64,000 nucleotides of DNA from Symbiodinium natans (lineage: Eukaryota > Sar > Dinophyceae > Suessiales > Symbiodiniaceae). The position numbers were made by a program, and so were the translations under genes. The stretch spans positions 304,501-368,500 of the forward strand of contig CAJNDS010002541.1 of NCBI GenBank assembly GCA_905221605.1, read 5' to 3'. Under the pieces are notes generated by a model, which saw only the letters and a list, made by a program, of their open reading frames with translations, was not told the origin of the DNA and made no database searches. Of this stretch, positions 59,253 to 64,000 are shown piece after piece. How positions within the stretch are numbered: position 1 is the first letter of the stretch; each line of letters begins with the position of its first letter.

Positions 59253-62200
59253 ATGGCCGCTCCTGCGCCCTCCGCCCCTGGTCCTCACGAGGACCAAGGG
59301 GTTATGAGCCCAACTGGTGCTCGGCGTGCCATTGATTCGAGATTGGAAGGTGAGACTGCTGGTCCGCGCTACGATCGTTATCCTGCTGGAAATGCGATGC
59401 CCAATGGGGTACTTTCGGCTGATGTTGTAAGGCGTGAGGATATGGTGCAGGCCTCACCTGGTGCAGCGAGTTTGGAAAGCGCTCCATGGCCACCAGCAAT
59501 GACTTCAAGGACAGAAGATGTGGGACCGCCTGGTACATTTTCCTGTGATTCCGGGCTTCGCCAAGAAACGTCTTCCGTGTCTGCTGGGAATGTGGGGCCA
59601 ACGATTCCGCACTTGGTCGCGCGGGCGAGTACGGATAATCACCCGGGAGGCTCCCAGGGTGGGACTGCCTTGCCAGTCCCGTCCTGGATGAGTCGTCTCG
59701 GGGATTATCTTCGCCAAGCTTCCGGACAGGTTGAGACGCTGACAACGACGCTCACGAGGCAACGAGTGTTGGGTAGTAGTGGTGGTTTAGTGGTTCAACA
59801 ACATGAGCAGTTGCAGCAGCAGCATACCACTTCGCACCCCTCCACACCGCAGCATGCAACATACCCGGCAGCAGCGGCAACAATGTCTGGTGGTTTTTCT
59901 CCGACAGGACAACAAAGTGGGGATCCTCCTCTGTTTCCCAGCAGTGCTCGTCGTATTATGGAAGGCTGGGCAAGACAGGCTCCTTTGCTGCATGGTCCGA
60001 GGAGTGTGGGAACAGACGATGCTTCATCGGCGTCCATTCCGGTGGAGTTGGTGCAGGAGGAGGTGAGAAGACAAGTGGAAGCGGCCTTGGCAGGACAGAA
60101 GGGAAGGCTTGAGCGCCTTCAAGAAGAAAATGAGCGATTGCGGGAGATGGCTTTTGGGGGTGGTGGCGATGTGAAAGGACAAGGCCGGGGTGGGGCTCTA
60201 TGGAATGAGGCGCAGCGGCAGATGAGGGAGCAGTCTGAGCTTCCTGAGGATCGTGGTGTACCTCATGGAGATCGGGCCTACTCAGCATCGCAAGTGCTTC
60301 ATGAGGATCGTGGTGTACCTCATGGAGATCGGGCCTACTCAGCATCGCAAGTGCTTCATGAGGATCGTGGTGTACCTCATGGAGATCGGGCCTACTCAGC
60401 ATCGCAAGTGCTTCATGAGGATCGTGGTGTACCTCATGGAGATCGGGCCTCTTTCGCAACTCAAGTGCTTCATGAGGATCGTGGCGTACCTCATGGAGAT
60501 CGGGCCTCTTTCGCAACTCAAGTGCTTCATGAGGATCGTGGCGTACCTCATGGAGATCGGGCCTCTTTCGCAACTCAAGTGCTTCATGAAGATCGTGGCG
60601 TACCTCATGGAGATCGGGCCTCTTTCGCAACACATGCACTTCGTGAGGATCGTGGTGTACCTCATGGAGATCGGGCCTCCTCAGCATCTCATGCACTTCG
60701 TGAGGATCGTGGTGTACCTCATGGAGATCGGGCCTACCCAGCATCTCATGCACTTCGTGAGGATCGTGGTGTACCTCATGGAGATCGGGCCTCTTTCGCT
60801 CATGCACCTCGTGAGGATCGTGGTGTACCTCATGGAGATCGGGCCTACCCAGCATCTCATGCACTTCCTGAGGATCGTGGTGTACCTCATGGTGATCGGG
60901 TCTTTGCAGCAACAAGTGTGACTTCTGGGGTTCGGGGAGCTCTTCGGGAAGGTCGTCAACCAGTTCCGTCGATGTCTCGGGCCCATGATGGTCCTCGTGC
61001 ACAGAGGGGCGAAGCTGGTGCCAGGTCAAGAAGTGCAGAAGGACATGGCGAGCTTGGGAACAGGCCAAGGAATGTGTATGCTCGTGGTTATGGTGCCAAG
61101 CGATCTGCCTCAGCGAGTCCGTCGCCAAGTGGTGGTAGAGGAGTTGTGGGTGAGAGGTTGTCTGGAGGGGATGTCTGTGGTGTCCCGCCGTTTGACCGAG
61201 CCTTCAGGGCTCGCTTGGAGCCTGAGCTAGGGATAAGGGGAGATTATGAGCCGCTGAAGAGACCTGAGGGAGTTGCAACCCTTGGTGCGCCTTGTGAAGC
61301 TCCTCCTGGTCTCAGTCCTCCCGTTGCTCCAGGAAGCGAGCAACAACCAGGCGATGTGGCGCCTGCAGCTCCGTCAAGCCCTTCTCCGATGGACATTGTG
61401 CTTACAGGTATCGGGCAGCTGCAACAGATGTTGCTGAAGAAGGGAGACGGGTTGGATGTGGATAAGGCGTCGCCGAATTTTCCGATGTTGCCTGACTACA
61501 CTCCGGAATCTGGTGCCATAGACTTCCAGGACTGGCTGTATCTTGTGGAGCAACAAGTGTCTGCTATGGCGGCAAGCGCTGGCGAGTGGTGGAAACAAGT
61601 CATGGGTTCGGCCTTGGAAGCATACCAGGAGTATCAGGCGCTTTCGCCGATCAAGCGGCTTGGGGTGAAGGCAAGGCTATCAGAGGAGCTTCAGGACGGC
61701 AAGTACCAGAAGCTTGCGAAAAAGGTGGCAGCCTTGCTTCTAGTAGCGCTTCCGACAGGTGTCCGAGATGAGCTAGTGGCCTATCGTGTGCAGGGGACTC
61801 ATCAGATACTGTTCAGGCTGATGGCTGTGTACCAGCCTGGGGGCGCTCAGGACCGGGCACAACTTCTGAAACAGTTGGAGGTGAGTGAATCTCCAGGAAC
61901 AGCGACGGATGCAGTGGTTGCGTTACGGAGATGGTATCGCCTGTACCAGCGAGCTTTGGATCTTGGTGTTTCCTTGCCAGATGAGTCCGTCCAGGTGAAG
62001 TCTTTGGGGGTCTTAACGAAGAAGGTGGCGGAGACAAATCAAGACTTTCGCTTTAAGGTGTCCTTGGCGAAGGCGGAGCTTCAGATTGACACCAGACCCA
62101 CCTCGGAGAATGTGTTGAAGTACTTCCAACATCTCCTTGCAGAATGTGAGCAGCTTGGGGCTACTGGGAGAAAGGCTACACCGTCACAGGCATCGGAGGC

Positions 62201-64000
62201 TCCCGGACCCAAACTGAAGGGCATGCAGCAACAGCCCTCAGATGCCGGAAATACCACTCAGAGGCCAAAGGCCAAGGCCTCTCCACCGCCTACGAATCCG
62301 ACAAAGCCGTGTTCATGGTTCACTACTGATGATGGTTGCAGAAATGGAAAGAACTGCAGTTTCAGGCATTCGTGGGAGGGTCTTCAGCGAGCCGAACGGT
62401 GCCTCCTTTGTGGTTCGACGAAGCACAGGGCAAGGGATTGTCCTACGAAGAAGGTGAGTCCTACTGACAAACCGGCCCCAAAGCCGAGGTTGGCCAAACA
62501 GCAGGCTGCAGCAGCTACTCCTACAACAGGGGCAGCTTCCTCGGAAGGTCCTTCGCTTTCGTCAGGTCCGTCGGTGCCGGCTGGAGATGCTACTCGTGAG
62601 CAGCCTTCAAGCCTTACTCCTTCAACCTCAAACAAGATCGACACGGAGCAGGTGGCGGCGATGTTGTCCGAAACAAACAAGATGCTGAAGGCCTTGACTT
62701 CCACTCAGGCTCAGGGCTCTGGCACAGGTTCGGCTTCTTCGGCGCCCTCGGATCCTTTGGGGGTTATACAGAGACAGTTGGAGGATTTGCGGCGACTGCG
62801 AATGCTGGTGGTGCTTCCGGAGAGGGTTGGCAATGAAGACTTCCGTGTGAAAATGGATGTGTATGAACGGTTGCTGCAGACTGAGCCAGAGGCGGTTGAG
62901 AAGGATTCCGAGGAGAAGATGGCCCTGTTGGATTCGGGAGCGAGCCATGCCTTTCGGGTTGCTGTTGACGATCGTGAGGTGGAACAAGGAAAGTTGGTGA
63001 AGGTTGCCTTGGCCAATGATGATCACGTTGTCCTTTCGCAGAACGCTGGTGGAACCCTGTTGTCTTCGCCTTCTACGAACCCTTCGGGTGGTGGAACGAT
63101 ACTACCTATGGGACAGTTGGTGCAGTTGCTTGGATGCACGGTACGATGGTCTCCGACAAGGCTTGAAGTTCGACACCCGATCCATGGCAAGTTGCGAGTG
63201 AAAGTCAACCATTTCTGCCCAGAGCTGACCGAGGTGAGCGCGCTACAGCTCATCAAGGAATTGGAGGAAAAACGGGTTGGCGAGTTCACGAAGACCTTGG
63301 AGGATATGGAGAGGCAGCTCAAGGAGATTGAGCTCTCGGGCTGTGGAGATCGCGGTTGGGAACAGCACCTCATGGATCTGGTGGAAACTGGGGCTCGAAC
63401 GAGTTTCTGTGGCTTCATCCAGAAGGTGCCCTATTTGCAGGGGGTGACCCCGGAGGCTTTCGCGACCATCCCTGAGGAGTTCCCGGTGACGAACAAAGAG
63501 GGCTGGAGGCTCTTGAAGGGCATGCCGTGGAGTAGAAGGAAACGAAGGAGTATGTTCCTTAGCAACAACTGGCTGGTGCATCTCTTCTCGGGAGACAAAA
63601 GGAAGAAGGGACTGGCTTCTTCAAGCGAATGGAAGGCCAGTCTGCATCGTGATGATGTTCTGGTGGAGGTGGACCTGAACCTTAGCAGTCACTTCGACAT
63701 GTTAAAGAAGGATGGCATCTTCAAGCTGCTTTTGTGGGGAGCTGCTCGGGGCAAAATTGAGGCTCTATTTGGGGGACCGCCTCGAAGAACCTTTCCCTTT
63801 ACAGGAAATGAGACGATGCTGTCCTCGCAACATGTTCGGGAAGTTCAGCTGGTTGCCAGGGCGATGATCCTTTGGTCAGTAGCTTCTGAGGGTAGGAGGA
63901 TCCTTTGGAGAGAGGGATCTTTAGAAACCCCGGGTCCTGGAGTTGGTTGGTTGCTGGAACATCCGAGAGTTGAATCGGGGAAGGTTCCTGGACTAGAGCA
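59253..64000 (+). CDS. Gag-Pol polyprotein of a Copia-like retroelement, open at window end
   Basis: One frame of 1582 codons without a stop. ATG 59253 is the first after an in-frame TGA at 59199. Order: Ser/Gln-rich N-terminus; coiled coil (VRRQVEAALAGQKGRLERLQ, about residues 270-305); twelve 19-residue repeats (330-556); basic Ser-rich region; conserved Gag core (MLPDYTPESGAIDFQDWLYL near 746); CCCH finger from Cys1020 (C-x8-C-x5-C-x3-H); CCHC knuckle from Cys1050 (C-x2-C-x4-H-x4-C); aspartic protease LLDSGASHAF with Asp1227; coiled region; and a methyltransferase-like segment (VHLFSGD near 1443, VEVDLN, GKIEALFGGPPRRTF near 1507). Integrase, reverse transcriptase and RNase H would follow beyond 64000. 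The element at 42-49 kb is a broken relative. The intact frame suggests a recent, possibly active copy. Confidence 0.9.
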   Translation, partial: MAAPAPSAPGPHEDQGVMSPTGARRAIDSRLEGETAGPRYDRYPAGNAMPNGVLSADVVRREDMVQASPGAASLESAPWPPAMTSRTEDVGPPGTFSCDSGLRQETSSVSAGNVGPTIPHLVARASTDNHPGGSQGGTALPVPSWMSRLGDYLRQASGQVETLTTTLTRQRVLGSSGGLVVQQHEQLQQQHTTSHPSTPQHATYPAAAATMSGGFSPTGQQSGDPPLFPSSARRIMEGWARQAPLLHGPRSVGTDDASSASIPVELVQEEVRRQVEAALAGQKGRLERLQEENERLREMAFGGGGDVKGQGRGGALWNEAQRQMREQSELPEDRGVPHGDRAYSASQVLHEDRGVPHGDRAYSASQVLHEDRGVPHGDRAYSASQVLHEDRGVPHGDRASFATQVLHEDRGVPHGDRASFATQVLHEDRGVPHGDRASFATQVLHEDRGVPHGDRASFATHALREDRGVPHGDRASSASHALREDRGVPHGDRAYPASHALREDRGVPHGDRASFAHAPREDRGVPHGDRAYPASHALPEDRGVPHGDRVFAATSVTSGVRGALREGRQPVPSMSRAHDGPRAQRGEAGARSRSAEGHGELGNRPRNVYARGYGAKRSASASPSPSGGRGVVGERLSGGDVCGVPPFDRAFRARLEPELGIRGDYEPLKRPEGVATLGAPCEAPPGLSPPVAPGSEQQPGDVAPAAPSSPSPMDIVLTGIGQLQQMLLKKGDGLDVDKASPNFPMLPDYTPESGAIDFQDWLYLVEQQVSAMAASAGEWWKQVMGSALEAYQEYQALSPIKRLGVKARLSEELQDGKYQKLAKKVAALLLVALPTGVRDELVAYRVQGTHQILFRLMAVYQPGGAQDRAQLLKQLEVSESPGTATDAVVALRRWYRLYQRALDLGVSLPDESVQVKSLGVLTKKVAETNQDFRFKVSLAKAELQIDTRPTSENVLKYFQHLLAECEQLGATGRKATPSQASEAPGPKLKGMQQQPSDAGNTTQRPKAKASPPPTNPTKPCSWFTTDDGCRNGKNCSFRHSWEGLQRAERCLLCGSTKHRARDCPTKKVSPTDKPAPKPRLAKQQAAAATPTTGAASSEGPSLSSGPSVPAGDATREQPSSLTPSTSNKIDTEQVAAMLSETNKMLKALTSTQAQGSGTGSASSAPSDPLGVIQRQLEDLRRLRMLVVLPERVGNEDFRVKMDVYERLLQTEPEAVEKDSEEKMALLDSGASHAFRVAVDDREVEQGKLVKVALANDDHVVLSQNAGGTLLSSPSTNPSGGGTILPMGQLVQLLGCTVRWSPTRLEVRHPIHGKLRVKVNHFCPELTEVSALQLIKELEEKRVGEFTKTLEDMERQLKEIELSGCGDRGWEQHLMDLVETGARTSFCGFIQKVPYLQGVTPEAFATIPEEFPVTNKEGWRLLKGMPWSRRKRRSMFLSNNWLVHLFSGDKRKKGLASSSEWKASLHRDDVLVEVDLNLSSHFDMLKKDGIFKLLLWGAARGKIEALFGGPPRRTFPFTGNETMLSSQHVREVQLVARAMILWSVASEGRRILWREGSLETPGPGVGWLLEHPRVESGKVPGLE
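60240..60920 (+). repeat. Twelve 57-bp repeats inside Gag
   Basis: Unit LHEDRGVPHGDRAYSASQV with three subtypes, ending AYSASQV, ASFATQV and ASSASHA/AYPASHA; one unit (tenth) lacks one codon. Neighbouring units of the same subtype are identical, which indicates recent unit-by-unit duplication. All units stay in frame. Because 57 is divisible by three, one other plus frame and two minus frames are also open throughout. Confidence 0.95.

Noticed and set aside
59956..61128. 390-codon minus-strand frame over the Gag repeats
   Set aside because: It is open only because the 57-bp repeat is divisible by three. The plus-strand frame is longer, continues to the window end and carries known retroelement motifs.

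Overview
The window looks like nuclear DNA of a dinoflagellate, with Symbiodiniaceae or a close relative as my best guess and a chromerid alga as the main alternative. Three things point there. Degenerate seven-base telomere-type repeats (TTTAGGG on one strand, CCCTAAA on the other) run through nearly the whole window. There are Ty1/Copia-type retroelements whose domains resemble those I associate with dinoflagellate genomes. There are also short matches to the 3' half of the dinoflagellate spliced leader, the best at 59036-59048. No rRNA, tRNA, CRISPR or bacterial operon structure is visible.

Layout. From 1 to 42 kb the DNA alternates between telomere-like tracts and unique islands, mostly 50-250 bp. 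One solid gene stands near the left end, a four-helix membrane protein at 1645-2703. Many other islands look like exons: an AG directly before the open frame, a GT directly after it, and the intervening intron made of telomere-like repeat. The best two-exon models are 41847-42111, 34675-34990, 37108-37406, 7969-8517 and 27906-28060. 15.8-18.1 kb and 22.2-23.4 kb are richer in open frames and poorer in repeat. Single islands are weak evidence because short open frames are common by chance.

Tandem arrays lie between the islands: a 14-bp array at 3.0-3.4 kb, GA repeats at 9.0 kb, a TACTAT-like microsatellite at 12.8 kb, an 8-bp telomere variant at 18.8 kb, a 55-bp satellite at 23.7-24.6 kb, four ~0.6 kb units at 24.8-27.2 kb, a 9-bp telomere variant at 29.1-29.4 kb, a ~55-bp array at 30.3-30.6 kb and polypyrimidine modules at 30.6-33.1 kb.

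The right part is dominated by retroelements. A 7.1 kb LTR element on the minus strand (42273-49392) has both LTRs and a 5-bp target duplication inside a telomere-like tract, but its coding region is frameshifted and the reverse transcriptase is missing. A decayed Copia RT/RNase H fragment lies at 53061-54610 (minus). From 59253 to the end of the window one uninterrupted frame of 1582 codons encodes a related Gag-Pol protein with a 12-copy 19-residue repeat, a CCCH finger followed by a CCHC knuckle, an aspartic protease and a domain resembling the start of a DNA cytosine methyltransferase. A relic spliced leader and three 43-bp repeats lie just upstream of it.
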